DNA of 32,371 nucleotides from Fidelibacterota bacterium (GCA_002718655.1 PBFM01000022.1:1-32371), one strand, 5' to 3'; numbered from the stretch's first letter, positions 16,069 to 25,332 are shown. Numbers and translations are program-made. The notes: generated from the sequence alone by a model not told the origin.

Positions 16069-18378
16069 ATGAGTTCTTCTCCTAATGATAGTAAAATGAC
16101 CAAATGGTTAATTAATCAATCCATTAATCATCCAAAGAAAATAATCACGATTTCAATTGTTTTTACGATTTTAATGGGGTTTGGGATTCAGTTTTTAATC
16201 GTTGAAGATGATATGACTAAAATGCTACCAAGTGAAATGGATTCAAAAAAAACCTGGGAGGCAGTACAAAATGAATTTGGCAGTACTGAGGTAATCTTCA
16301 TTGCTTTTGGTAATGCAGGAGAATCATCATTCAATACGAAAAACCTCCATGATCTTTCAATATTGACAGATACATTAAAAACATCAGGTGTCGTTCATAA
16401 TATTACAAACATAAGTACTGCTACGCGTATTGATCAGGTAGATGGATTTTTGGAGATAAGTGATTTACAGCCTCATAGAATACTTGAAGACCACGACATA
16501 ATTAACATGAAATCATATTTGGATGAAAATATTGATTTAAAAAAACAATTGATAAGTAAGAAAGAAGATTATCTTGTAACCGTTATCCAACCTCGAAAAA
16601 ACGTTAGCCTAGATGTTTTTAGAAATGTTATTGTCGATTTGACAAGACCTATTTTAAATGATTATGATGTGCACTATGGTGGTACTGCATTTGTTACAGG
16701 GTCAATACCAAAATTAATTCGGTACGATGTAAAATTCTTAATTATGATAGGACTAGTAATTATGGTTGGAATATTGTTCATAAATCTTAGGAATTTAAAA
16801 GCAGTTTCAATGATATTATTGGTTATAGCATTTTCACTTATCTCGATGATGGGATTTATGGGTTGGGCCTACTATTTAACTGGATTTGATTGTTTTCTAT
16901 TTGCACTGTTAAACACTTCAATGCCAATTATTTTATTAACGATCGCAAACTCTGACGGAGTTCATGTTATTTCAAAATTCATTCGTGAAATGAGAAAAAT
17001 ACAAAATGTAAAGGATTCGATACGATCAAGTATGGATGTATTATTATTACCAATTTTTTTAACAAGCATAACAACGATAGCAGCTTTCCTTACTTTACTC
17101 TCATCTCCCCTTGAACCTTTGGTGGGTTATGGTTTATGTATGTCCTTTGGCATAGGATGTGCCTGGTTTTTCAGTTCATTGATGCTACCTTCTCTAATTA
17201 GCATCGTTCATTGGGATATAAATGATAAGTCAATAAATATGGAGGGGCCTTTTGAAAAAATACTGAAACATATGAGCAAACTAGTAACTAACTATCCTAG
17301 ACATATCTTTATTTCAGGCATATTTTTGTTATCTCTTGGGGTGTCGGGAATTTTAAATGTAAATGTAGATGTCAATGTCGCAAGTTTTTTTAAGCGGGGT
17401 ACAGAGATTAGAGATAGTATGGATTTCATGGACGAGCAGATGAGTGGAACAATGGATCTAAGACTCAGGGTCATGGGCGATTTAAAAGACCCAATTCTTT
17501 TAAAAAAAATTGATTCTTTGCAGACATACTTGAATGAAAATAAAAAAGTAAACGTAAGTTATTCAATTATCAATGTAATAAAACAAATGCATAAGACGGT
17601 AATGGACAATAGTTCAAAATATAAAATAATACCTAATGAAAGAGAGAAGATAAATAATTTATTTACCATGTATTCCATGTCTGGTAATCCTGAAGATCTT
17701 TCAAGTATGATAGATTACGATTTCAATACGGGTCTGATAACATCCATAAGTTCATTGATGAGTACGGAAGAAGTATATTTATTTGTTGAAGCTGTTAACA
17801 AGTACATTGATTTTAATTTTAAAAATTCAGCAGACAAACTGAGTGTTACCGGTATGATAGTAGTCATAAGGGATATGGTTGAACTATTACTAAAGTCATC
17901 ACTTTTTAGTATTTTCATATCTGTAATTATCATAGGATTAATTACAGCATTATTTTTCAAGAGATTTATTTGGGGAGTTTTTTCCATTGTTCCCTTATTA
18001 TTTGCTATTATTTTGAATTTTGGTCTAATGGGACATTTCAACATAACACTTAATCACGTCACAGCAATTTTATCATCTATTATAATTGGTGTGGGTGTTG
18101 ATTTTGCAATTCATTACATTTCTCAATTTCAACGATGTTCTAACATAACAAAAAACAATCACTTAAGCTCTGAGGTCATTAAAGATGTTGGTTATCCAAT
18201 CATATTAGACGCAAGTTCAAATATGGGCTTTGGTGCTCTCGTATTTTCTGCATTCATACCTGTTCAGTATATAGGAGGTCTAATGATATTTGCAATGTTG
18301 TCAACTTCATTAGGTACATTAATACTTTTATCTTCTTCATTAGAATTATTTAGAAAACATTTACCAGCGCAAGAGTAG
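16069..18378 (+). CDS. MMPL/RND-superfamily exporter, copy 2
   Basis: This 769-residue inner-membrane exporter has the same two-half, 12-helix plan as copy 1. The acidic residue in TM4 is present here (TIANSDGVHVIS, Asp296), as is the TM10 motif (GVGVDFAIHY, Asp678). The periplasmic loops share distinctive stretches with copy 1, for example KIIPNEREKINNLFTMYSMS against EIIPEDRELIHQYMFMYSIA, which shows duplication followed by divergence. It is followed after five bases by a LolA-like gene, also paralogous to that of module 1. It lacks the small membrane protein found between the two genes of module 1. A lipid-type cargo is inferred from the LolA-like partner and cluster. Confidence 0.88.
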   Translation: MSSSPNDSKMTKWLINQSINHPKKIITISIVFTILMGFGIQFLIVEDDMTKMLPSEMDSKKTWEAVQNEFGSTEVIFIAFGNAGESSFNTKNLHDLSILTDTLKTSGVVHNITNISTATRIDQVDGFLEISDLQPHRILEDHDIINMKSYLDENIDLKKQLISKKEDYLVTVIQPRKNVSLDVFRNVIVDLTRPILNDYDVHYGGTAFVTGSIPKLIRYDVKFLIMIGLVIMVGILFINLRNLKAVSMILLVIAFSLISMMGFMGWAYYLTGFDCFLFALLNTSMPIILLTIANSDGVHVISKFIREMRKIQNVKDSIRSSMDVLLLPIFLTSITTIAAFLTLLSSPLEPLVGYGLCMSFGIGCAWFFSSLMLPSLISIVHWDINDKSINMEGPFEKILKHMSKLVTNYPRHIFISGIFLLSLGVSGILNVNVDVNVASFFKRGTEIRDSMDFMDEQMSGTMDLRLRVMGDLKDPILLKKIDSLQTYLNENKKVNVSYSIINVIKQMHKTVMDNSSKYKIIPNEREKINNLFTMYSMSGNPEDLSSMIDYDFNTGLITSISSLMSTEEVYLFVEAVNKYIDFNFKNSADKLSVTGMIVVIRDMVELLLKSSLFSIFISVIIIGLITALFFKRFIWGVFSIVPLLFAIILNFGLMGHFNITLNHVTAILSSIIIGVGVDFAIHYISQFQRCSNITKNNHLSSEVIKDVGYPIILDASSNMGFGALVFSAFIPVQYIGGLMIFAMLSTSLGTLILLSSSLELFRKHLPAQE

Positions 18379-18383
18379 CGACC

Positions 18384-19133
18384 TTGAAGTATATTATTAA
18401 AATTATATTATTAACATCAGTATTGTTTGGACAATCTGGTTACGAAATAGCAGAGATGGTTTTCAATCGTCCTGCTCCTAGTGATATGATAAATAAGATA
18501 AAGATGACTCTGACGAATTCAAAAGGAAAAACCAGAGAAAGCATAATGCAATCAAAATCGATGGATAATAATAAAAAACAAATCATATGGTTTTTAGAGC
18601 CAAAAGATGATCGCGGTGTATCTTTTTTAAAAATTGAGCGAGATGGTTTGAATGATGACATGAGGATGTGGTTACCAGCTTTCAAAAGAACAAGACGTAT
18701 CTCAGCAAAAAGGAAAGGTGATGCATTCATGGGTTCCGATCTTAGCTTTGAGGACCTTTCAAATAGGGAGCTAAGTGACTACCAATACAGACGTTTAGAT
18801 GATGAGGAATGGAAAAATATTGATTGTTATGTATTAGAAATCTTCCCCAAAAAAGAAACTCGATCTAATTATGAAAAACATTTTTCATGGATAAGTAAAT
18901 CTGATTTCATAATCTTAAAAGAGCATTCTTTCAACAAGAAGGGTGAGCTTGCGAAGCAAAAAGAATTTTTTTATCATAGGATAGGTACTTTTAATATCCT
19001 TAATCAGGTCAACATAAAAAATTTAATTAACAAGCATGGGACCAAGGTTGTATTTTCTGATATTGAGATTAATTCTGGATTGGATAAGAACTTGTTTCAT
19101 GAGAGAAACTTAAAGCGCATACCGAACCATTAA
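18384..19133 (+). CDS. LolA-like outer-membrane lipoprotein-sorting protein, copy 2
   Basis: This 249-residue periplasmic protein starts at a TTG (no ATG fits) with a signal peptide (MKYIIKIILLTSVLFGQ). It then has the GYEIAEMVFNRP opening and the family core RMWLPAFKRTRRISAKRKGD...SDLSFEDLSNRE. The half-barrel continues through CYVLEIFPKK, HFSWISKSDFIILKE and the C-terminal VVFSDIEINSGLD. The family is the same as at 6351-7133. It should shuttle or hold the lipid exported by the preceding MMPL protein. It faces the fad operon tail-to-tail. Confidence 0.85.
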   Translation: MKYIIKIILLTSVLFGQSGYEIAEMVFNRPAPSDMINKIKMTLTNSKGKTRESIMQSKSMDNNKKQIIWFLEPKDDRGVSFLKIERDGLNDDMRMWLPAFKRTRRISAKRKGDAFMGSDLSFEDLSNRELSDYQYRRLDDEEWKNIDCYVLEIFPKKETRSNYEKHFSWISKSDFIILKEHSFNKKGELAKQKEFFYHRIGTFNILNQVNIKNLINKHGTKVVFSDIEINSGLDKNLFHERNLKRIPNH

Positions 19134-19148
19134 TTGGGAATAATTAAT
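19129..19148. terminator. AT-rich inverted repeat spanning two convergent stops
   Basis: Seven-base arms (ATTAATT and AATTAAT) around a 6-base loop cover the stop codons of both the LolA-like gene and fadN. It is a possible weak bidirectional terminator, like that at 7141-7163. Confidence 0.3.
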
Positions 19149-21489
19149 TTCTTAGCGGCTTCCCTTTTTTTAACATATGATTAATTCGATCTTGAGTAAG
19201 TTTTTCTCCAGAGAGTGATATGAATGCCTCTCTTTCAATATCCAATATATATTGCTCATTTACCTTTTTTGTAAGACCTGCTTTATCTCCACCAGTTAAT
19301 ACATAAGCAAGTTTTTCCCCAATCTTTACATCATGTTCAGAGATTTTGCCTTGAATCTTAAACCCTTTTAGTGCCATTGCCATTGCAGTTCGGCCACCCG
19401 CACCAGGAAGTTTGATTGCATCATCATAAACAGGAGGGATATATCTATCTGCCAATTCAATAACCTTGTTTTTAGCAGTTTGAATTAAATGATCGCGATT
19501 AAGTACTATGGTGTCATCTTTTTTTAATAGACCTAGATTTTTAGCTTGATCAGCGCTGGTTGCTACTTTTGCAAATCCTATTGTTTCAAAAGCTTTCTGA
19601 ATTTTTTGAAATGCACCCATTCGACCTTTGTCTCCATCCATTGCATTTAGGATCATTCTCAAATTACCACCTCCCCCAGGAATCAACCCGACTCCAACTT
19701 CGACTAAACCCATATATGTCTCTGCTGCAGCTACTCTATGTGCTGCTGGTTGTACTATCTCAGTGCCGCCACCAAGTGTTAGCTGGAAGGGTGTAGCAAC
19801 AATAGGTCCTTTTGAGAACCTCATCCTTTGAGTAAGATCTTGCATGGTTTTTACAGCAAAATCTAATGCTTCCCAGTGACCATTAATGCTCAGTTCCAGC
19901 AAAAGGTTAAGATTGGCCCCAGCAGAAAAATTCGCACCCTGATTTCCTAATACCATTCCTTTATATTTACCCTGATCAATTAAATCAAGGGCATAGTTTA
20001 TCATTTCAATGTACGAACTATCAATTGGGTTAAGTCTTGGCTGAAGAATGGAATGAAATTCTACGTTGATTACATTGTCTCCAATATCTATAACACTTGC
20101 GCTTAAATCTCTTTTTAATGTATGATTTGCAGATTTGTGAAGTGCGAGATTAAAAACTCTTGGATTTTCTAACATTCTCACTGCTTTATTTTTATTTGGG
20201 CACCAGTATGTCTTTATTCCATTTTTGGTCGAATAAAAAGACTTTCTTCCAGATTCCAGCATTTGGGTTATCCATTTTGGAACTTTTTTTCCTTCTTGTA
20301 GCATTCGTGTGGTTGATCTTTGAACGCCAATTGCATCCCAAGTTTCAAAAGGACCGGCTTCCCATGCGAAACCCCATTTTAATGCATTATCAATATTAAT
20401 AATATCATCAGAGATCTCTGGAATGCGATTGGCACTGTATATAAGTGTCCTTGATATTAGTTCCCAAAAGAATTTGCTACCTCGATCATCACCATAACAC
20501 AGAGCAGCGATTTTTTTTTCTAGCCTTTGCCTATCCTTAGCGTTACGGAAGCAGTCAAATCTGACTGATGTTAATGGAGAATATTCACCAGTTTCTAGAT
20601 CCGCTGAATGTATTGAACGGTCTTCATTCTTTATATAAAATCCTGCACCTGATTTTTGACCAAGTCGGTGAGAAGCGATTAGATTTTCTAATATCTTAGG
20701 AATCTTAAATATTTCACGTTCTTCATCTTCAGTTGCTTTTTCATATGTGGTAAGAGATACACTTTTCAAAGTGTCAAGACCAACAACATCCGCTGTTCTG
20801 AATGTAGCACTTTTTGGTCTACCGGATATGGTACCAGTTAATTTGTCCACCTCCTCAATAGTTAGGCGGTGGCTTTCCGCAAGATTAATCGCGGTCATCA
20901 TCCCAAATATGCCAATCCGATTACCAATGAAATTGGGAGTATCTTTTGCATGTACGATTCCTTTCCCTAAAACGGTTTCACCAAATTCAGCAATCATCTC
21001 ATAAACTTCATTGGAGGTATTGTCTCCTCTGACTAGTTCTAGTAATTGCATATATCTTGGGGGATTAAAAAAATGTGTAATCATGAATCGCTTTCTTAGA
21101 TTTTCAGGTAGTGATCTACATAGGTCTGAAAGAGGAATTCCTGAAGTGTTTGATGTTAATATCGCAGAATTTTTTAAAAAAGGAATGACTTTTTTATAGA
21201 CCTTTTCTTTTATGTCTAAACGTTCTGCAACAGCTTCTATGATCAAGTCGACTTCCTTGATCTTTTCTAGATCGTCATCATAATTGCATGGACTTACAAG
21301 TTCAACATTCTTTTTTTGATAAAGTGGTGCTGGTTTTAATGTCGTAAGTGTTTTCTTTCCATTTTCAGATAGCTCTTTATTGATGTCAAATAAAAATGAA
21401 GGTATACCTGCATTTGCTAGGTGACCTGAAATTTGTGCGCCCATTACTCCTGCGCCTAAAACAGCTACTTTCTTAAAATTATTTGACAT
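19144..21489 (-). CDS. fadN: 3-hydroxyacyl-CoA dehydrogenase / enoyl-CoA hydratase fusion
   Basis: This 781-residue two-domain beta-oxidation enzyme has the dehydrogenase first. The NAD site is GAGVMGAQISGHLANAG (about 12-28), followed by LTSNTSGIPLSDL and THFFNPPRYMQLLELVRG. The second dehydrogenase domain comes next, and the C-terminal third is a crotonase-fold hydratase (GNQGANFSAGANL with the CoA oxyanion hole, LTLGGGTEIVQPAAHRV, and MGLVEVGVGLIPGGGG). The domain order and length match Bacillus FadN rather than E. coli FadB. It catalyses hydration of enoyl-CoA and NAD-linked oxidation of hydroxyacyl-CoA. It is the last gene of the operon; an AAGGA ribosome site lies at the very end of fadA, three bases away. 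Confidence 0.92.
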   Translation of the reverse strand: MSNNFKKVAVLGAGVMGAQISGHLANAGIPSFLFDINKELSENGKKTLTTLKPAPLYQKKNVELVSPCNYDDDLEKIKEVDLIIEAVAERLDIKEKVYKKVIPFLKNSAILTSNTSGIPLSDLCRSLPENLRKRFMITHFFNPPRYMQLLELVRGDNTSNEVYEMIAEFGETVLGKGIVHAKDTPNFIGNRIGIFGMMTAINLAESHRLTIEEVDKLTGTISGRPKSATFRTADVVGLDTLKSVSLTTYEKATEDEEREIFKIPKILENLIASHRLGQKSGAGFYIKNEDRSIHSADLETGEYSPLTSVRFDCFRNAKDRQRLEKKIAALCYGDDRGSKFFWELISRTLIYSANRIPEISDDIINIDNALKWGFAWEAGPFETWDAIGVQRSTTRMLQEGKKVPKWITQMLESGRKSFYSTKNGIKTYWCPNKNKAVRMLENPRVFNLALHKSANHTLKRDLSASVIDIGDNVINVEFHSILQPRLNPIDSSYIEMINYALDLIDQGKYKGMVLGNQGANFSAGANLNLLLELSINGHWEALDFAVKTMQDLTQRMRFSKGPIVATPFQLTLGGGTEIVQPAAHRVAAAETYMGLVEVGVGLIPGGGGNLRMILNAMDGDKGRMGAFQKIQKAFETIGFAKVATSADQAKNLGLLKKDDTIVLNRDHLIQTAKNKVIELADRYIPPVYDDAIKLPGAGGRTAMAMALKGFKIQGKISEHDVKIGEKLAYVLTGGDKAGLTKKVNEQYILDIEREAFISLSGEKLTQDRINHMLKKGKPLRN

Positions 21490-21492
21490 GAT

Positions 21493-22620
21493 TTAATTCC
21501 TTCTTAAGATGGTTGCGATTCCTTGTCCGGTACCTATGCACATTGTTGCTAGGCCAGTTTTAGAATCTTGCTGTTCCATGACATTTATCAATGTTGTAAT
21601 GATTCTTGATCCTGAACATCCAAGAGGATGACCTAGAGCTATTGAGCCACCATTAAGGTTAACTTTACTTTCATCCCATTCACCATTTTTAATTACGTAC
21701 AAGGCTTGAGCAGCAAATGCTTCATTCAATTCAATTACATCAATCTGGTTTAGGGATAAGTTTGCTTGTTTTAAAGCTTTTTTTGTGGCAGGAAGTGGAC
21801 CCATACCCATTTTTTTCCAATCTACCCCGACAGTGGCTCTAGAAACTATTGATGCCCTTATAGGCAATGAATTCTTTTCGGCATATTCCCTACTTGTCAA
21901 TAAAACTGCAGATGCGCCAATAGATATTGGGCTTGATGTTGCGGCTGTAATTGTTCCATTTTCTACAAATGCCGGGTCTAAGCTTTTAATCTTATCAATA
22001 TTTGGTTTTCTTGGGCCCTCATCTTTTTCTATCAAACTTTCCCCATACATGTCTATCGGAATAACTTCATTGCAAAATTTATTATTATTCCATGCGTCTA
22101 GTGCCTTTTCATGGGATTTGATAGCGAAATTTTCTTGTTCTTCTCTGCTAATTTCCCCCTCTGAAGCCAAAATTTCTGCAGTCTCACCCATGCCAATATA
22201 ATACTCTTGCTCCGCGAGCAACGGATGGAAGTCAGGATTGAATCCTCCCATCGGAACGGAGAACATATCCTCAACTCCTGCTGCAATTCCTACATCTATG
22301 TCTCCAGATTCAACTTTTAAACTAATTTGGTGCAAAGCATCCATTGATGAGCCGCAAAATCGATTTGTTACAGCTCCGCTAGTTGTCATTGGTAATCCAG
22401 CTAAAACTGCCGCTCCTCTTGCCAAAAGCATACCTTGAGGACCTTCAGGAAATGCACACCCCAGTACTAGGTCATTAACTTGCTCAGGTAATATAGAATT
22501 TCTTTTTATCAACCCTTTAATTACTTGAGAAGTAAGGTCGTCTGGTCGAATTCCAACTAGACTGCCGTTTTTTATCCCTATTGGTGATCGTATTGCATCA
22601 ATGATAACTGACTCTATCAT
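21493..22620 (-). CDS. fadA: Acetyl-CoA acyltransferase (3-ketoacyl-CoA thiolase)
   Basis: This 375-residue thiolase catalyses the last step of beta-oxidation. The nucleophilic Cys89 lies in TNRFCGSSMDALHQ, the conserved NEAFAAQAL is present, the catalytic His is in LGHPLGCSGSR, and the second Cys is in MCIGTGQGIATI near the C-terminus. Length is slightly under the usual ~390. A strong AGGAG ribosome site precedes the ATG. It lies between fadE and fadN on the minus strand, and the set works as one pathway. Confidence 0.93.
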   Translation of the reverse strand: MIESVIIDAIRSPIGIKNGSLVGIRPDDLTSQVIKGLIKRNSILPEQVNDLVLGCAFPEGPQGMLLARGAAVLAGLPMTTSGAVTNRFCGSSMDALHQISLKVESGDIDVGIAAGVEDMFSVPMGGFNPDFHPLLAEQEYYIGMGETAEILASEGEISREEQENFAIKSHEKALDAWNNNKFCNEVIPIDMYGESLIEKDEGPRKPNIDKIKSLDPAFVENGTITAATSSPISIGASAVLLTSREYAEKNSLPIRASIVSRATVGVDWKKMGMGPLPATKKALKQANLSLNQIDVIELNEAFAAQALYVIKNGEWDESKVNLNGGSIALGHPLGCSGSRIITTLINVMEQQDSKTGLATMCIGTGQGIATILRRN

Positions 22621-22667
22621 TATATTCTCCTAAAATTAGTTATTAAGATTCCTTTTTTGTTTTCATC

Positions 22668-24452
22668 TCAAAATGGGTAACATTTTTTATCATAAACATA
22701 TTCAGCTAGATTTCTCTTTAATGACATGACATCCGTATCAAGTTGAATTATTTCATTTAGTTTTTGGAAATGGTTTGAGATCTCCGTGGGTGTTGATTCA
22801 GTAAAAATACGATTTATGCAATTGCGACTTAATCTTGAAATTTCTAACATAGATTCCATCACGTTTATTTTCACAATGCTGTTCGTAATTTGTTCTGATT
22901 TATCTTGAATTTTTTTCTGTTGTACCCTACAAATGACAGATTCTGATGTAAAAAGATACATAAACATATCTGCAAGAGCTTCACTTAGTTGTTGCTCATG
23001 TTTTAAATCTTGACCAAACTCACAAAGTGCTTCCTGGAATATTAAAACACTGAGCATTTTAGCAGCATCAATTGCATGTTTTTCCAATGTGAGATCACCA
23101 TAATCGTCTATCTTTTTTGAAATTAATTTGTTCATGTCCTTTAAAAGATCCCTTAATGATATTTCTTCCATAAGTACTTTTTTCATCATGTAACCTGTGA
23201 TGATGGCTCTATTGATTTCATTTGTACCTTCCCAAATCTGATTTATTCGATCATCTCTATAGGCCATTGCAATTGGATATTCTTCAATAAAACCATAACC
23301 GCCAAAAATTTGGAGACAATTATCTACTACCATGGAAGAGGTTTCGCTACCATATATTTTTGCCATAGACGCTTCAATAGCGAATCTTTCCATTGCCTGT
23401 CCCATTTTGACATAATATTTAGGGTCATTTTTATCTAAGTCGTCAATGGCTTCTTGTATCATCCCAACCGTTCGATATAACATGGTATCTGCAACATATG
23501 TTTTAACGGTCATATCTGCAATTTTTGCAATGATTGAATCAAATTTTGCAATCGATTGTCCGAACTGTTTACGTTCAAATGCATACTTAATAGCTTGTTT
23601 TATGGCCTGTTTAGAACCTCCTACGCTAGCTGCACCAAGTTTATATCTTCCAATATTTAATGCATTAAAAGCAATTGTAGCACCTTTACCAATTTCATAA
23701 AGTAAATTCTCTACGGGAACTTTTGCATTTGTGAATTTCAAAGATGTGGTGGATGAGCCTTTCATCCCCATTTTCTTTTCCTCAGGCCCTATGCTAAACC
23801 CTTCTGTACCACGTTCGACTAAGAATCCAGAGAATTTACTACCATCAACTTGGGCTAGGATTGTATATAGATTTGCCCAACCTCCATTGCTTATGAATTG
23901 TTTTTCTCCATTGAGGATGTAGTGTGAACCATCCTCGGATAGAATTGCAGTGGTTTTTGCAGATAATGCGTCCGATCCAGATGATGGCTCGGTTAAGCCA
24001 TAAGCAGCTATCCATTCACCTGAGATTAATTTTGGTAAGTATCTTTCTTTTTGCTCTTTAGTTCCAAAGAACACGATACCAAGGCTACCAATACCTGTTT
24101 GTACACCAAACGTGCACCCAAAGGAAGAAGACCCTCCCCAGCCAATGCCCTCAGTAACAAGGCATGATGATATTTTATCAAGATCAGTTCCTCCATATGT
24201 TTCAGGGCTATCAATGCCTATGAGCCCTAATTGAGCAAGCTCTTTAAGCAGTGATCGACTTAATTTTTCATCTAACTTTTCAATGTCTTTTATTTTTGGA
24301 AGAATTTTATCTTCTGCAAATTTGAATGCTAATTCTTTTATTTCAGAATGCTCTTCAGTAAATGATTCTCTGCAAAAAATTGTTTCTTCCGCAGCTGGTT
24401 TAACAAGCCATAATCCACCTGTCTTTAATTGTATGATGTTTCTAATATTCAT
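22668..24452 (-). CDS. fadE: Acyl-CoA dehydrogenase, long FadE type
   Basis: This 594-residue flavoenzyme oxidises acyl-CoA to trans-enoyl-CoA. The N-terminal helical domain, the FAD-binding signatures (AAYGLTEPSSGSDA about 149-162; GEKQFISNGGWA about 182-193), FERKQFGQSIAKFD and QIFGGYGFIEEYP are all present. The catalytic glutamate is Glu408 in QIWEGTNEINR. A C-terminal extension of about 170 residues beyond the usual ~380-residue enzyme matches the long form in Bacillus FadE, which also has 594 residues. It follows the TetR gene after four bases, so transcription runs tetR-fadE-fadA-fadN. Confidence 0.92.
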   Translation of the reverse strand: MNIRNIIQLKTGGLWLVKPAAEETIFCRESFTEEHSEIKELAFKFAEDKILPKIKDIEKLDEKLSRSLLKELAQLGLIGIDSPETYGGTDLDKISSCLVTEGIGWGGSSSFGCTFGVQTGIGSLGIVFFGTKEQKERYLPKLISGEWIAAYGLTEPSSGSDALSAKTTAILSEDGSHYILNGEKQFISNGGWANLYTILAQVDGSKFSGFLVERGTEGFSIGPEEKKMGMKGSSTTSLKFTNAKVPVENLLYEIGKGATIAFNALNIGRYKLGAASVGGSKQAIKQAIKYAFERKQFGQSIAKFDSIIAKIADMTVKTYVADTMLYRTVGMIQEAIDDLDKNDPKYYVKMGQAMERFAIEASMAKIYGSETSSMVVDNCLQIFGGYGFIEEYPIAMAYRDDRINQIWEGTNEINRAIITGYMMKKVLMEEISLRDLLKDMNKLISKKIDDYGDLTLEKHAIDAAKMLSVLIFQEALCEFGQDLKHEQQLSEALADMFMYLFTSESVICRVQQKKIQDKSEQITNSIVKINVMESMLEISRLSRNCINRIFTESTPTEISNHFQKLNEIIQLDTDVMSLKRNLAEYVYDKKCYPF

Positions 24453-24456
24453 TTTG

Positions 24457-25053
24457 TTAGCTCTTTTTTTTTAATCCGCGCAGTATGAAATCTGATATTG
24501 TATCAATGTATTCGTGGGCTTTGACCCCTGATCTGTCGAAAAGGGTAAACCAGTGAATTCCTTCAATGTTAACCAAAATCGAGAGTGCAGTGATTCTTGG
24601 ATCTAGCTTTTTAAATTCACCATTTTTAATCCCTAGTTTTATGATATCAATAATGTATTCTAGAAAGCAGGAATAGACATCCTGTAGTTTTGAATTGAAG
24701 TCAATATCAAGGCTCGCCATTCTCCAGAATTCAACCATTGTTTTGAATGTCGTAGGGTCTTTTTCAAACTGATTGATGAAATAATTAAAAAGGACCTTTA
24801 GCTTATCAGATGCTTTATTTTTTGTATCCAATTTTTTCATCACGCCAGTACTATATTCTAAAAACCAATGATCTACTAAGGACAGGTATATGTTCTTTTT
24901 TGATTTATAATACCAGTATATTGCTCCTTTGGATAGGTTTGATGATTTTACGATGTCATCCATACGACTTTTATCATATCCTTTTTTAGCTACAACAGAC
25001 TGAGCAGCCTTCATTATCTGGTTTTTTCTTATGTCTGGTAGTTCTTTTTTCAT
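24457..25053 (-). CDS. TetR-family transcriptional regulator of the fad operon
   Basis: This 198-residue repressor-type regulator has an N-terminal helix-turn-helix of the TetR family (KNQIMKAAQSVVAKKGYDKSRMDDIVKSSNLSKGAIYWYYKSKKNIY, about 10-55), with the usual GAxYxYFxSKxxL-like end. The C-terminal ligand domain is helical. It is the first gene of the fad operon, and an inverted repeat immediately upstream suggests autorepression that also covers fadE-fadA-fadN. By analogy with FadR-type TetR regulators of beta-oxidation, an acyl-CoA is the likely inducer. No Shine-Dalgarno is seen before the ATG. Confidence 0.88.
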   Translation of the reverse strand: MKKELPDIRKNQIMKAAQSVVAKKGYDKSRMDDIVKSSNLSKGAIYWYYKSKKNIYLSLVDHWFLEYSTGVMKKLDTKNKASDKLKVLFNYFINQFEKDPTTFKTMVEFWRMASLDIDFNSKLQDVYSCFLEYIIDIIKLGIKNGEFKKLDPRITALSILVNIEGIHWFTLFDRSGVKAHEYIDTISDFILRGLKKKS

Positions 25054-25060
25054 ATGCTAG

Positions 25061-25074
25061 ACCGACTGGTCGGT
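25061..25074. promoter_or_regulatory. Probable TetR operator
   Basis: A perfect inverted repeat ACCGAC-TG-GTCGGT lies 7 bases before the TetR start codon. It is GC-rich in otherwise AT-rich DNA, and its form is typical of operators bound by TetR-family proteins. A TATTAT at 25075-25080 (minus strand) just upstream could be the -10 box, which would place the transcription start inside the operator. The operator should control the whole tetR-fad operon. Confidence 0.72.
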
Positions 25075-25218
25075 ATAATATATGAAAATTATAAAATTCG
25101 AATCAATACAAATAATTATCTTTTATTGTTGACGATCAAAGGTTTGAGTAATTAAATTTATAAATGAGAATAGGTCTCAATAACAATAAGAAATGAAAAA
25201 TAATTAAATATGTACTCC

Positions 25219-25305
25219 GGGGGCTTCCCAATCCTTTGTTACTAGTTCCGAAATCAAAGGTCTCTAATCCCAAGATAAAGTAGTTAGTTAGGAAGCCCCT
25301 TTGAT
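25219..25305 (+). promoter_or_regulatory. Structured leader upstream of the TonB-receptor operon
   Basis: A 9-base stem pairs GGGGCTTCC (25220-25228) with GGAAGCCCC (25291-25299). Inside it, CCTTTG (25233-25238) pairs with CAAAGG (25255-25260). ATCAAAGG (25253-25260) can instead pair with CCTTTGAT (25298-25305), which overlaps the closing arm, so two folds compete. A T-rich run follows. ATCAAAGGT also occurs earlier, at 25135-25143. The element ends 28 bases before the first gene of the operon. It matches no riboswitch consensus I can recall and could be an attenuator, a riboswitch or a terminator. The rest of 25075-25332 is AT-rich and holds no gene. Confidence 0.5.
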
Positions 25306-25332
25306 TTTAATTAAGAGGTCAAACTTAAGAAA

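Noticed and set aside
25219-25305. Cobalamin or other known riboswitch
   Set aside because: The B12 box and other familiar conserved boxes are absent, so only an unnamed structured leader is reported.
25061-25305. Miniature transposable element bounded by inverted repeats
   Set aside because: The repeats at 25220 and 25291 are short, no flanking target duplication is visible, and the palindrome at 25061 is unrelated in sequence.
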